From Tragulus kanchil (Eukaryota > Chordata > Mammalia > Artiodactyla > Tragulidae), in assembly GCA_022376925.1 (NCBI GenBank), contig JAIOJX010000028.1, positions 70,273,001 through 70,337,000 of the forward strand: a stretch of 64,000 nt of DNA, given 5' to 3'. Both the position numbers and the translations under genes were made by a program. Positions 35,721-48,310 of this stretch are shown piece by piece; positions within the stretch are counted from its first letter, which is position 1, and every line of letters starts with the position of its first letter. The notes below the pieces were generated by a model, which searched no databases, had not been told where the DNA came from, and worked only from the letters and a program-made list of their open reading frames with translations.

Positions 35721-36400
35721 ATGGTAACTCCTGGCATAAAATGTATAATCAGTCAGATAGTTGAGACATACCCCATCTGCACAGTAAACCACCCCAACAC
35801 CAGGTCCACCAGAGAAGGCCCATCAAACCAGAGGGACATATCTTGCAGAAGACTGGCAGGCTTATTTTATTATCGTGTCAAGAGCACCAGGCAGTTTCTG
35901 GTATCTCTGGATGTTAGCAGACATCTTTCTGGGGTTTATAGAAGCATTTTCCACCAAAACTGAAAGGGCACCTTAAGAGGCTAAGGCATTGCTAAAATAA
36001 TTCATTGTCAGGTTTGGATTCCCAGGATCCCAACAAAGTGATAATGGTACAGTATTCGTGTGCTTCAAATACAGTCATCCCCAAGAGATAAATTAAATGC
36101 ATTTGAATTCATGCATAGTAAACCCATTCCCCAAGCCTGAGAGAATGGATATCTTAACCCCCTTAACATGGAACAATTCAAATATGCCCTCCAGGTAGGA
36201 GAAACCAAGAAAAATCTCACAGAATATGGCAACCAGGTAAGCATCCACGGACCTGGCCCTCCAAAACTTTCCGCCATGAGACAGGGTGACCCTAAAAACC
36301 TGGAAATCCAGCAGTACACAAGATGAGCTCACTTTCAAGTGGAACAGACCCCACTTCTTCCGTGAAGTTTCAGGAGCTCTCTCTGTGTTCACATCACACT
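35721..36400 (+). pseudogene. ERV pol integrase remnant
   Basis: The first frame (35721-35963) contains the VNHPNTRSTREGP stretch typical of the segment between the zinc-binding and catalytic core parts of gammaretrovirus-like integrases, followed by QFLVSLDVS in place of the first core strand. After stops and frame changes, a SDNGT motif (about 36037-36051), matching the second catalytic aspartate region, is readable. The C-terminal part is only loosely recognisable. Inactive and not restorable from what is seen. Confidence 0.7.
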
Positions 36401-36599
36401 CAAGGGAAGACGTGTCTTGAGCCCCAAACTCCAGAAAGACAAGCCTGGGGCAACGGACCCCCTCGACTACATGTGTGAACCTCTCTCTGACCTGAAGTGG
36501 GAATGGGGATAGCTAGGCCACAGCAGTGAGTCTCAATATCAGGCAAAAGCCTTACAGGCAAAAGACTTTCGTACCTTCCTTTTTGGGAAAATTTGACAT

Positions 36600-36690
36600 A
36601 TGGCCATTATTCTCTTGCTAATATCTGGGGCGTGTATTTTAAATTATTTGATTTTCTTTGTCTCAAAAATGTTAGACAAACGATGTTCAC
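36600..36690 (+). pseudogene. ERV envelope transmembrane-segment remnant
   Basis: A frame from 36600 begins with a hydrophobic run, LLLISGACILNYLIFFVS, followed by a short basic stretch, which resembles the membrane anchor of the ERV1/gammaretroviral TM subunit. It sits just upstream of the 3' LTR-like segment, as expected for the end of env. The surface subunit and ectodomain are not recognisable. Downstream residues up to 36902 have no assignable domain. Confidence 0.6.
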
Positions 36691-36929
36691 TATGGAAACA
36701 GACAGGACCTGCTTACAAGCAAACATCACTCACAGTGGCGGGAGAGAAGTTCTGCTCCTGTACACAGGGTTATGACGACCCCCAAACAATAGGAAGCAAT
36801 TACAGTGGCATTCCTTTACCCTCAGGCCCCCTCAAGAAAGAGGAACAGTACGAAAAACAGATTTATCACCCGCAAAGCCTGTTAACAATTACTGGGAAAT
36901 AAGCTAAAATACAAGTAGTAAGATAAAGT

Positions 36930-37262
36930 CTAATCTTTTTTTCTTTTTTTTCCGTTGTGTTTAGTCTAGGTTTACTTGCTCTTAGGGCGCTGCATACAAA
37001 GGGCTTTCGCCCAGTCCTTCAGCCGGAGTTCGTCCTACAAAACCGGCTGTGCCAGCACTTGATGCCGGGAACAGAAGCCTGGAGATAAAAGCTTCACTTC
37101 AAGATGGCGGCGGCGGCGGGTGCGCAGACTCAGCGCTACTTCTGATGCACAGGTGCGCCAGTTTAGCTGGAACTCCACCCCTCCAACTGATGAGAATCAA
37201 ACTCAAGCCCAGACTCCTCCTTTGGGCTCAAATAACAGAGCAGCAGCGCATTTCATGAGGAC
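36930..37262 (+). mobile_element. 3' LTR (truncated) of the ERV1-like provirus, copy 1
   Basis: Collinear with the left half of 32110-32617: T/C-rich start, gtttacttgctcttaggg, gggctttcgcccag and cacttcaagatggcgg. It has a (GGC)n run not present in the 5' LTR and lacks a recognisable TATA/R/U5 half. GC- and CpG-richer than its surroundings. Confidence 0.6.
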
Positions 37263-37335
37263 TGACTCAGTAGGCTAAGTAACATTATCTGTTAACTGCT
37301 TGTATACCCTGAGCTCATTAATATAACTTAATAGT

Positions 37336-37550
37336 ATGCATGCTAAGTCGCTTCAGTTGTGTCCGAGTCTCTGTGATCTTGTGGACTGTAGCCCACCAGG
37401 CTCCTCTGTCCATGGGATTCTCCCAGCAAGAATACTGGAGTGGGCGGCCAGGCTCTCCTTTAGGGTATTTTCCTGACCCAGGATTTGAACCCATATCTTT
37501 ATGTCTCCTTCAAGGATTCTTCACTACTAGCACCACCAGGAAACCTGAAC
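37336..37550 (-). mobile_element. Bov-tA SINE, copy 1
   Basis: Reverse-strand Bov-tA: gctaagtcgcttcagttgtg, ccaccaggctcctctgtcca, aagaatactggagtgggcgg, then a diverged tRNA part ending caccaccaggaaacc. Confidence 0.9.
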
Positions 37551-37559
37551 TTAATGTTA

Positions 37560-37741
37560 GGCTACTATTAATCATTTAGGCTGCTTCCATATCTTGGCTA
37601 TTGTAATTAGTGCTGCAATGAATACTGGGGGAAGGGACATGGATCTTTTCAAATTATGGTTTTCCCCAGATGTATGTCCAGGAAAGAGGCTGCTGAATCA
37701 TATGCTTTTCTATATTTAGTTAAGAAATCACCATGCTATTC
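37560..37741 (-). mobile_element. L1 ORF2 3' part, antisense, copy 1
   Basis: Antisense order typical of L1: cttggctattgtaattagtg, ctgcaatgaatactggggg, then the ggctgctgaatcatatg block. Truncated by the end of duplication copy 1. Confidence 0.8.
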
Positions 37742-38018
37742 GCCATACTCACAAAGTGTAAAAGACAAACGATGTTCACTATGGAAACAGACAGGACCTG
37801 CTTACAAGCAAACATCACTCACAGTGGCGGGAGAGAAGTTCTGCTCCTGTACACAGGGTTATGACGACCCCCAAACAATAGGAAGCAATTACAGTGGCAT
37901 TCCTTTACCCTCAGGCCCCCTCAAGAAAGAGGAACAGTACGAAAAACAGATTTATCACCCGCAAAGCCTGTTAACAATTACTGGGAAATAAGCTAAAATA
38001 CAAGTAGTAAGATAAAGT

Positions 38019-38348
38019 CTAATCTTTTTTTCTTTTTTTTCCGTTGTGTTTAGTCTAGGTTTACTTGCTCTTAGGGCGCTGCATACAAAGGGCTTTCGCC
38101 CAGTCCTTCAGCCGGAGTTCGTCCTACAAAACCGGCTGTGCCAGCACTTGATGCCGGGAACAGAAGCCTGGAGATAAAAGCTTCACTTCAAGATGGCGGC
38201 GGCGGGTGCGCAGACTCAGCGCTACTTCTGATGCACAGGTGCGCCAGTTTAGCTGGAACTCCACCCCTCCAACTGATGAGAATCAAACTCAAGCCCAGAC
38301 TCCTCCTTTGGGCTCAAATAACAGAGCAGCAGCGCATTTCATGAGGAC
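38019..38348 (+). mobile_element. 3' LTR (truncated) of the ERV1-like provirus, copy 2
   Basis: Second copy of 36930-37262 with one GGC triplet fewer, in pair J. Confidence 0.6.
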
Positions 38349-38421
38349 TGACTCAGGAGGCTAAGTAACATTATCTGTTAACTGCTTGTATACCCTGAGC
38401 TCATTAATATAACTTAATAGT

Positions 38422-38637
38422 ATGCATGCTAAGTCGCTTCAGTTGTGTCCGAGTCTCTGTGATCTTGTGGACTGTAGCCCACCAGGCTCCTCTGTCCATG
38501 GGATTCTCCCAGCAAGAATACTGGAGTGGGCGGCCAGGCTCTCCTTTAGGGTATTTTCCTGACCCAGGATTTGAACCCATATCTTTATGTCTCCTTCAAG
38601 GGGATTCTTCACTACTAGCACCACCAGGAAACCTGAA
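38422..38637 (-). mobile_element. Bov-tA SINE, copy 2
   Basis: Second copy of 37336-37550, two bases longer in the tRNA-related half. Confidence 0.9.
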
Positions 38638-38644
38638 CTTAATG

Positions 38645-38935
38645 TTAGGCTACTATTAATCATTTAGGCTGCTTCCATATCTTGGCTATTGTAATTAGTG
38701 CTGCAATGAATACTGGGGGAAGGGACATGGATCTTTTCAAATTATGGTTTTCCCCAGATGTATGTCCAGGAAAGAGGCTGCTGAATCATATGCTTTTCTA
38801 TATTTAGTTGCGTAAGAAATCACCATGCTATTCTCCATAATACCAATTTACATTCCCATCACCAGTGTAGAAGGGTTCCTTTTTCTCCACATCCTCTCCT
38901 GCACCTACCATTTTGTAGATTTTTAAATTCTCTTT
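38645..38935 (-). mobile_element. L1 ORF2 3' part, antisense
   Basis: Same start as 37560 but continues past the duplication: accaatttacattcccatca, agtgtagaagggttcctttt and ctccacatcctctcctgcac are antisense L1 ORF2 C-terminal blocks. Confidence 0.85.
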
Positions 38936-39485
38936 TCAACCATCACACTCACAGAAAATATGTTTTTACTATCAATCATAATTTTCTGGAAGAGACAATT
39001 ATAATACATTTTTTTTCTTTCCAAAATGTATTCATTTGTTTATTAAATGGAATTAATATATGATCTAAATTTATCTCTAGTCAAAAATAGAATAGGGCCA
39101 ATATCTGATTAATGAAACAGCATCCCCTCATCAATTGGCCACATAATTTCACAACTATATTAATTCCTTTGGCTTAAGAAGGAATTTTTAAAAATAGAAA
39201 CACTGACTCTATAAAGTTATTGTTGCATGAGAATGATAAGAGGCTGTATAAGAATATATATGCTTTTACTGAAAGATATAGAGTAGCTTGAAATTTTCCA
39301 GAAAGATGGAGACTTGAGTTTGACATGAATAAGCAATCTTCCCTCCCAGTTTCCTCCGTAACATAAAACAACAGCCAGAGCAGCGGAGCCAATAAAACAG
39401 GAAGGCTCTTCATAATAATAAATTATTTCAGGTGACAGAGAATTCAGCATTTTAAGCCTTTAATGAAAATATCAGCTTTAGCAAA
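38936..39485. other. unique AT-rich DNA, no gene seen
   Basis: No gene recognised; overlapping minus-strand frames at 39174-39450 are unsupported. Confidence 0.45.
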
Positions 39486-39489
39486 ACTG

Positions 39490-40110
39490 AAAAGAAATAG
39501 AACACTCATGTATTGTTGGTAGGAATGAATCATGTAACCATTATGAAAAACTGTCAGCATCTATTGAAGCTGAGTATGTGCCTATCCTTTGGCCTGGTAA
39601 TTACATGCCTAAGTGTGCACCCAACAGAAATAAATCATAAATGTTCACTGAAAACAAGTTTGAATATGTCCAGAGCATTAAAATAAATAATACCTTCAAT
39701 GGAAACTACCCGAATGCTTACCAGCAGAGAAATGAATAAGTAAGTTGTAGAGTATTTACATATTGAAATACAGAATATCAATAAGACTAAATAAACTGGA
39801 ATTACACATAGCAATATCAATGCATCTCACCAACAAAATACTGAGCCAAAGAATCCAGAACATAAATCATATACATTCCATTCATTTAAAATTTAAAAAT
39901 GAAAAAACAAATCTATTAATATAGTGTGTGACTATAGGACAGTGGTACCCTTGGATGTCACTGATTAACTAGAAGAAAGGATAAAAGGATCTTCTGGGGG
40001 GTAATGGTGATATCCTGTCTCTTGATGTAGGCTTGAGTTGCACAAGCTCATTCAGATGGTGAAAATACATTGTGTATGATATTCCAAAATTTATTCTTTA
40101 AATTCCTTAG
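39490..40110 (+). mobile_element. ancient L1M 3' end, copy 1
   Basis: Collinear with the 3' end of old mammalian L1: attgttggtaggaatgaatc, a diverged ccaacagaaataaatcataa block, a caatatcaatgcatctcacc block, then ggggggtaatggtgatatcc and a cttgatgtaggcttgagttg end. Confidence 0.7.
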
Positions 40111-41712
40111 CAAAATAAGTAGTTTTTTACATCATTTAGAACTCGGGCAACCAGGCTTCAGACAACCTGCTTCTTAGGAAGACAAAGCTTGCCCATTTCA
40201 CAGTTCTTTTATCATCTGTGCTGAATTGCAAAGCTATGCTTGGTGTGAAAAAGACTTTCAGTCAATATAGGTTTCTGTTTTCAAATATAAACACAGTGGA
40301 GAAATTAATTTTTCATTCTATGAATGCCTTAAGCCTCAACAGACTGTACTCAGCTTTATGATCATGTTTTTCACTCAGAAGAGAATGTACTGGTAACTGG
40401 TTTCATATATGCCCCCCTGAATTCTGTTGTAAGGTCATTTTCTTCCAAACTACTTGAACTGAAAAGTGGGAAAGACATTTTCTATTTATAAAAACAAAAG
40501 TACTGTTTCTTACCAAAAAATAAATAGGTGCTATGCATCAGAAGTGAAGATAACTTTCGGATAATATAAAGCAAGTTTGGCTTGACATTTATGGATATAT
40601 CAAACACTCATGTATTGTTGGTAGGAATGAATCATGTAACCATTATGAAAAACTGTCAGCATCTATTGAAGCTGAGTATGTGCCTATCCTTTGGCCTGGT
40701 AATTACATGCCTAAGTGTGCACCCAACAGAAATAAATCATAAATGTTCACTGAAAACAAGTTTGAATATGTCCAGAGCATTAAAATAAATAATACCTTCA
40801 ATGGAAACTACCCGAATGCTTACCAGCAGAGAAATGAATAAGTAAGTTGTAGAGTATTTACATATTGAAATACAGAATATCAATAAGACTAAATAAACTG
40901 GAATTACACATAGCAATATCAATGCATCTCACCAACAAAATACTGAGCCAAAGAATCCAGAACATAAATCATATACATTCCATTCTTTTAAAAATTTTAA
41001 AAAAAAAAAAACAAATCTATTAATATAGTGTGTGACTATAGGACAGTGGTACCCTTGGATGTCACTGATTAACTAGAAGAAAGGATAAAAGGATCTTCTG
41101 GGGGGTAATGGTGATATCCTGTCTCTTGATGTAGGCTTGAGTTGCACAAGCTCATTCAGATGGTGAAAATACATTGTGTATGATATTCCAAAATTTATTC
41201 TTTAAATTCCTTAGCAAAATAAGTAGTTTTTTACATCATTTAGAACTCGGGCAACCAGGCTTCAGACAACCTGCTTCTTAGGAAGACAAAGCTTGCCCAT
41301 TTCACAGTTCTTTTATCATCTGTGCTGAATTGCAAAGCTATGCTTGGTGTGAAAAAGACTTTCAGTCAATATAGGTTTCTGTTTTCAAATATAAACACAG
41401 TGGAGAAATTAATTTTTCATTCTATGAATGCCTTAAGCCTCAACAGACTGTACTCAGCTTTATGATCATGTTTTTCACTCAGAAGAGAATGTACTGGTAA
41501 CTGGTTTCATATATGCCCCCCTGAATTCTGTTGTAAGGTCATTTTCTTCCAAACTACTTGAACTGAAAAGTGGGAAAGACATTTTTCTATTTATAAAAAC
41601 AAAAGTACTGTTTCTTACCAAAAAAATAAATAGGTGCTATGCATCAGAAGTGAAGATAACTTTCGGATAATATAAAGCAAGTTTGGCTTGACATTTATGG
41701 ATATATCAAACA
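39501..41712. repeat. duplication pair K, tandem, 1102 bp period
   Basis: Copy 1 is 39501-40602 and copy 2 40603-41712, sharing aaca at the junctions. Differences are concentrated in an A/T-rich patch (ccattcatttaaaattt/ccattcttttaaaaatttt) plus single-base homopolymer changes. Confidence 0.97.
40603..41215 (+). mobile_element. ancient L1M 3' end, copy 2
   Basis: Second copy of 39490-40110, in pair K. Confidence 0.7.
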
Positions 41713-43738
41713 TCATTGTTCTGAGTGTACTAAGGTAAAAGTTGCATCTGCCCTGCTATCTTGAGTGAGATGCTTACAGAAATGTAGGATCCTAAATAGA
41801 GGTACCCTTGTAGGCTGAGTTGTTCCTTGATATTGTGGTGGTTGATGTATACCAGCAAGGATAATTGTTGCCTGTGATGTCACTATTCTTTAAAGCAGAA
41901 GCAAGCAAATAAGTAAGAACAGAAAGGAAAAAAAAATTAGAGAGAGAAGAAACAAAGAAACAAGAATCAACTCAAAAGAAGTGGAACCAATGGAAACATT
42001 AGATGGGATAAATAGAGTAATAGGATGTGTCAGGGATATCAAATATAAATGACTTGTGAAAAATCAACAACAAAATACACTTTTTCCAATTTAAATTTTT
42101 CAATAGTTACAATTTAAAAATGTTTATGGTCAGAAGTAAGGCTGACCAGGAAGATCTATTGAAATAAATATAAAATATGTAGAAATAGCATACATGGTGC
42201 CAAATAATGAAAATATGAGTTATTTAGGACATAGACAAGAGAATTTTCAAGCCTATAAAAAGTGTCTTGAAATATATTTTAAAAGGCAGTTGTAGAATAG
42301 AGATAATATTTAAACAAATTGAGAAATTTTCCTTTATTTGAAGAAAGATTTTGCCTGAAGATTGACAAGGTTCCCTAGGTCTCAAGGAGGATTAATAAGA
42401 AAGGTCATTTACTTAGGTATATCCCAGTGAAAATTTTTAATTCCAAAAGTAATATAAAATCTTATAAGCTTCTAGATGAGCAAGTAACTTTTAGAGAAAA
42501 GAGCATCTAATGCATAACTTATTTATAATATTAAAACCTAGCAGTCAATGAAATATAATCTACTGAGACCAAAGGAGTTAGATTCAAATTACAATTCACC
42601 TGTCAGAGAAAAGGAATGACATTTTCAGATATAAGTGGACTCAGAATTTATATCACCTATGCGTTTCTGAGAAAAATATAATGACCAGGTGATAATTAAG
42701 TCAGGAGTAAGATACTGTGAAAGAGGAGAATGTTGGACAGAGTGTTAAGTAATTAGTAGATTTATACAATTGAATCTAAACGAATTTTTATTTGACTATA
42801 AATGTTACTCTGATTATTTTATAGTTCTGCTATAAAATAAATTTTCTTAAAAGAAATGAGACAGATTGTGAGGGAAACCCTACAACTAGATTTCAATAAT
42901 ATCCAGGGCCTTCAAGTTACAAGAAATGGAAAATAAATAAAAACATTTTAACTGTCACTCAGAAGAATGATATGCAGCAGAAACTGTTAGTAACTATCCA
43001 ATACCATTTTCTCTTCCTTAGTAATAGAAATTCAATTTTATTCAAGGCAGAAATCTATCCAAACATGACATTTTCTGCCATACCTTGCAGATGGAAGATC
43101 CACGTGACCAAGTGCTGCATTATAGATACAAGTGCAAGTTTTGGTATATTAACTGGAAAGCTACTGAATGGCGCAGACTGGGAAGGAAGGTGTACCTGTT
43201 TCTACCTTCTCTTTTCCACTCACTTATGTCTGAAACATGAATTTAAGGGCTAGAAGTCCTGCAACAATACTTTAATATGAATGAAAAAGAAGCTAAACCA
43301 AATGTAAGAAGACAAATAAACAAAGATTAACACTGAAAATAATGAAAATTTTTGAAAGGATAAAATATATAATTTTACTTTTTAAAATTACCAATATAAT
43401 TAATAATTTACTTTAAGATTGATTAAAAGATAGAAATAAAGTCAAATTTAAAATATGCAAATATGTGTATGTAGAAGAAAGGAAACATTCCCAGAAACAG
43501 TAGCTTATACAAATTATGAAAGACTAATGCAATTTATTCAAAAAAAAAAAGTAAAATAAAGTCTAGATGATATGGATTATGTACATACAAAGTGTACAGT
43601 AAAAAAACTGACCAAGAAATAGAAAGAAACTATAAAAGTGATTAAATAGATTAAAGATATAATCAATGTATTTGTATTGTTTTGAAATTCAATTTCATTG
43701 AAGAATTTTTAACAGCTTAAAAAAAAAAAAGAAAAGAA
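41713..43738. other. 2 kb AT-rich DNA, no gene seen
   Basis: No family resemblance. The 93-codon frame at 42972-43253 is uninterrupted but has no recognisable domain, and its context gives no support. Several A-runs are present. Confidence 0.45.
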
Positions 43739-45961
43739 ACATTATAAATACCCACTCACAGAACAATGGTTAGGTAAACTGTAGCTCACTTATGCTATAA
43801 TATATTGTGCATCTATTAAGTAACATAAAGTATATTTTTATCTATTGATGAGGTCTGATTTAAATGATGTACTATGTAAGAAAAGTAGTTTGTAGTATCA
43901 TTTTAGGGAAACCCAAATAATTCAGAATGATCTCTATATCTTCAAATTTTTAATTCCATTTGCAAATTTCCTTGCCCTATAAGTTAACATATTCAAAGAA
44001 TTCCAATATTTCAATACACATATTTTTTGGATGGCCAATGCTTAGCCTATCACAGCTGTCAACAACTTCATTGCATTAATATAATATTTAAATAAGATTT
44101 ATGAATTTTGCCTAAAATTAGTTGTAAATCTAATTTTTTCTACAAAATTGTGGGAAAATAAATACTGTCCATATTATATGTTCAAGCTACAAATGAAGTC
44201 AGGGAGTAGAGGTAGAACAATGTTTTTGGTTCTGAAAAAATAAATGTCATACTAACTGCATACTAAAAATAAGTAATATGTTACACAAATAATTCAAAGA
44301 ATGAAGAGGAAAAGAAACTAGTTCAGAATATTTTCTGATGAATTGTCCATGATAAAAGAAAAATCCTAGAAAACTGGAAAATGCAAATTAAGCGTAAAAT
44401 CTCCACCTTGCATTGAAATTATGCTCCAGCACAAAAGTCATCTTAATCATGTTAATTGCATGTCTCAGTATATTTTGATTGAATATATTATAATGCATAT
44501 AACCTTAAATGTTTGTAAGGTTAATGTAAGATAGTTTGTAAGATAATCTTTGCCTAAATATCAAGTGAAATTTGTAATTGTTATCTGTTAGAATTGCATT
44601 AAAGTTAAATAAATATTTAAATCATAAAATTGAAAACCATAATCAACTTTGATAAAATCTGATGTAAATTATATGATCGTTTGATAAAATGAAAGATAAA
44701 TTCTTTCATCAAGCTCTTGTTTTATGATTCTTCTATTGATACCATCTATCAGCAAATATATCACATAGAATATGAGAATTCTGTCTTTGGAAAAATGCTG
44801 GTAGTTATTCAAGTAAACATCTTCATGTTACAAATCAGCATAATGAAGCACATTATAAATACCCACTCACAGAACAATGGTTAGGTAAACTGTAGCTCAC
44901 TTATGCTATAATATATTGTGCATCTATTAAGTAACATAAAGTATATTTTTATCTATTGATGAGGTCTGATTTAAATGATGTACTATGTAAGAAAAGTAGT
45001 TTGTAGTATCATTTTAGGGAAACCCAAATAATTCAGAATGATCTCTATATCTTCAAATTTTTAATTCCATTTGCAAATTTCCTTGCCCTATAAGTTAACA
45101 TATTCAAAGAATTCCAATATTTCAATACACATATTTTTTGGATGGCCAATGCTTAGCCTATCACAGCTGTCAACAACTTCATTGCATTAATATAATATTT
45201 AAATAAGATTTATGAATTTTGCCTAAAATTAGTTGTAAATCTAATTTTTTCTACAAAATTGTGGGAAAATAAATACTGTCCATATTATATGTTCAAGCTA
45301 CAAATGAAGTCAGGGAGTAGAGGTAGAACAATGTTTTTGGTTCTGAAAATAAATGTCATACTAACTGCATACTAAAAATAAGTAATATGTTACACAAATA
45401 ATTCAAAGAATGAAGAGGAAAAGAAACTAGTTCAGAATATTTTCTGATGAATTGTCCATGATAAAAGAAAAATCCTAGAAAACTGGAAAATGCAAATTAA
45501 GCGTAAAATCTCCACCTTGCATTGAAATTATGCTCCAGCACAAAAGTCATCTTAATCATGTTAATTGCATGTCTCAGTATATTTTGATTGAATATATTAT
45601 AATGCATATAACCTTAAATGTTTGTAAGGTTAATGTAAGATAGTTTGTAAGATAATCTTTGCCTAAATATCAAGTGAAATTTGTAATTGTTATCTGTTAG
45701 AATTGCATTAAAGTTAAATAAATATTTAAATCATAAAATTGAAAACCATAATCAACTTTGATAAAATCTGATGTAAATTATATGATCGTTTGATAAAATG
45801 AAAGATAAATTCTTTCATCAAGCTCTTGTTTTATGATTCTTCTATTGATACCATCTATCAGCAAATATATCACATAGAATATGAGAATTCTGTCTTTGGA
45901 AAAATGCTGGTAGTTATTCAAGTAAACATCTTCATGTTACAAATCAGCATAATGAAGCACA
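43739..45961. repeat. duplication pair L, tandem, 1111 bp period
   Basis: Copy 1 is 43739-44849 and copy 2 44850-45961, sharing acattat/aca at the junctions. Copy 2 has two fewer A in one run (ctgaaaaaataaatg/ctgaaaataaatg). The first ~190 bp of each copy may be an old L1M 3' fragment (ggttaggtaaactgtag); the rest is AT-rich unique DNA. Confidence 0.97.
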
Positions 45962-46500
45962 AAATAATTTGGTGATGTATTCAAGGTCAAATCACTAATT
46001 AGTGTCAGAGAACACCTCAAATTGTTACCTAGAACTCATATAATGCAGTCATTTTTTTTTTGAAGATATAAAATCATATTGTAACACAGTAGTATTATTT
46101 ATGTATCTGGAGGATTTGTTATGGAATTTTTCTTTTCTAGGTTGTTTCTGTATGAGATTGTGCTGTTATGTAGTAGTGATTATGTCGTGAAAAATGCTGC
46201 AGTGGTAAGCTTATCTAATCATTTTCTAGTTCACAAAAGTCTTACAAGCTAAATAACATTACATTTTACAATGGCTACTTATAATTTCATTAAAAATTAA
46301 TTACACGACACAATTTTTAAACAACATATATAAACGTTAAATGATTCAATGTGTAAGATGTCAATGTTAAGCTAAATATTGCATTTGCCAGGACAATCAT
46401 CCTGGATTTAGAAAGTTATTATCCATGAACAGACATGTGTGACCTCCATATGTAACACGTCAGAATTATTTTGTTTATTAACTTCTTAAACGTAATGAAA
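45962..46500. other. AT-rich DNA, no gene seen
   Basis: A weak MIR-like tract (caaggtcaaatcactaatta) lies near 45984-46003. Nothing else supported. Confidence 0.45.
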
Positions 46501-46519
46501 TGTCTTATATGAAAGTTAA

Positions 46520-46800
46520 GTTGTTTCTCATATTCACAGGTATAGAAAATAAAATTGTGGTTACAAAAGGGAAAAGATAAGGAGTGGAGGGATGGATTAG
46601 ATATATAGGGTAAACATATACAAATAACAGGATCTGAAATAGATAAGGAACAAGGGTGTGCAATATAGCACATAGAATTATACCCATTATCTTGTAGTAG
46701 CTTATAAGGGATATAATATGTAAAAATACTGAAACACTATATGTTGTGCACTTGAAACTAACACATAATCAAGTATGTTTCAATTTCTTTAAAGATGGAA
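46520..46800 (+). mobile_element. L1 3' UTR fragment
   Basis: Artiodactyl L1 3' UTR order: tggttacaaaagggaaaaga, ggagggatggattagatata, then a gtagtagcttataagggat block and cacttgaaactaacacataa at the end. Confidence 0.8.
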
Positions 46801-47069
46801 GTTGTTATAAAAGTTCACTAAGGCAATATAACAATGTAAACTTTTCCAATGAAAGAAATGCTTTTGAAGTAATCCAAAACCAACTGGAAGATAATTGCTG
46901 TAAATAAAATATTCTCATGATGTGTGTTTTTTCATTATATTTGTATACTTTTAGAGAACACCAAAATATATATGGTCAATACATATCCCTGAAAGGTAGA
47001 CTTTGATTAAGTCTAAATTAAACAATATAAATTTGGTTATAATACGTCTGTGCAATGCAAGCTATTATA

Positions 47070-47215
47070 CAGAGAGTGAATAAACAGCAAGGTCCTACTG
47101 TATAGCATTATATTCAATATCCTGTGACAAACTCTGATTGAAAATATGAAAAAGAACATACACAAATACATCTGTGCAAACAAAAGCATGTGTGTCTGTC
47201 AAAAATTTTTAATCC
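47070..47215 (+). mobile_element. L1 3' UTR fragment, copy 1
   Basis: cagcaaggtcctactgtata, then ttcaatatcctgtgacaaac: a second, separate L1 3' UTR fragment. Copy 2 is at about 48163-48310. Confidence 0.8.
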
Positions 47216-47459
47216 CCCATGAATACATTAATACAGAAAAATTAATATTTGAATTGATTGTATACATATGTTAATTTTATTGACTATGTTGTTCATGTAG
47301 TCCAAAAAGATTGAGACATTGAAAAATCCTCTCGTAGAAACAAATTCCGTACAAAGGAAATTCCATGTGGAATAAATTTGCCAGTTAAATGACTACTTCA
47401 ATCTGTATTATCATAGCACCTGAATAGAAAAAAAAATAAAAATTTCCCTTTTTCAGGAG

Positions 47460-47921
47460 GAAAGACTACACAATGTTGAAAAGACAGTCTGTTTAACAAT
47501 GGTGCTGGGAAAACTGGACAGCCACATGTGAAAGAATGAAATTAGGTCATTCCTTAACTCCATACACAAAAATAAGCACAAAATGGAGTAAAGACCTAAA
47601 TGTTAGATTGCACATGATAAAACTCTTAGAGGAAAACATAGGCAGAGGACTCTCTGACATAGATCACAACAGGATCTTTTTTAATGCATCCCCTGGAATA
47701 ATGGAAATAAAAGCAATAATAAACAAACCTACTTAAACTCAAAATCTCTTGCACAGCAAATAAAACAATAAAACAAAAAGATAATCCACAGACTAAGACA
47801 AAATATTTGCAAATGATGCAACTGATAAGGGATTAGTCTCCAAAATTTGCAAACAGATTATGACACTCAATAGCATCAAAACAAACAGCCCATTCAAAAT
47901 GTGGGCAGAAGACCTGGATAG
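47460..47921 (+). mobile_element. L1 ORF2 remnant, copy 1 (cut by duplication)
   Basis: From acaatggtgctgggaaaact through aggaaaacataggcagagga to gtgggcagaagacctggata: the part of L1 ORF2 just before its C-terminal domain, with stops and frameshifts. Confidence 0.88.
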
Positions 47922-48162
47922 TCTCCAAAACAGATTTTCCAATGAAAGAAATGCTTTTGAAGTAATCCAAAACCAACTGGAAGATAATTGCTGTAAATAA
48001 AATATTCTCATGATGTGTGTTTTTTCATTATATTTGTATACTTTTAGAGAACACCAAAATATATATGGTCAATACATATCCCTGAAAGGTAGACTTTGAT
48101 TAAGTCTAAATTAAACAATATAAATTTGGTTATAATACGTCTGTGCAATGCAAGCTATTATA

Positions 48163-48310
48163 CAGAGAGTGAATAAACAGCAAGGTCCTACTGTATAGCA
48201 TTATATTCAATATCCTGTGACAAACTCTGATTGAAAATATGAAAAAGAACATACACAAATACATCTGTGCAAACAAAAGCATGTGTGTCTGTCAAAAATT
48301 TTTAATCCCC
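48163..48310 (+). mobile_element. L1 3' UTR fragment, copy 2
   Basis: Second copy of 47070-47215, in pair M. Confidence 0.8.

Larger units (their letters stand above)
32618..36929 (+). pseudogene. internal region of a decayed ERV1-like provirus
   Basis: Between two related LTR-like segments lie, in proviral order, an unassigned gag/pol part, a SINE fragment, an RNase H remnant, an integrase remnant and an envelope membrane segment. All are interrupted by stops and frameshifts. About 1.1 kb of the length is a second copy of pair I, so the true internal length is about 3.2 kb, far shorter than a complete provirus. Much of gag, reverse transcriptase and env is deleted or unrecognisable. A primer-binding site should follow the LTR end near 32618-32640, but I could not identify its tRNA. 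Confidence 0.7.
36674..38833. repeat. duplication pair J, direct, 1089 bp period
   Basis: Copy 1 is 36674-37741 and copy 2 37763-38833, separated by 21 bases. Differences include one GGC triplet fewer in copy 2, actcagtagg/actcaggagg, two extra G in copy 2 (caaggatt/caaggggatt) and four extra bases near its end (agttaag/agttgcgtaag). It duplicates the 3' LTR, a Bov-tA and part of an L1. This is the most divergent pair in indels. Confidence 0.96.

Noticed and set aside
41713..43738. 93-codon frame at 42972-43253 as a coding exon
   Set aside because: Several cysteines are present but no recognisable domain, no convincing splice context and no codon bias against the AT-rich background. A transcript or conservation search would be decisive.
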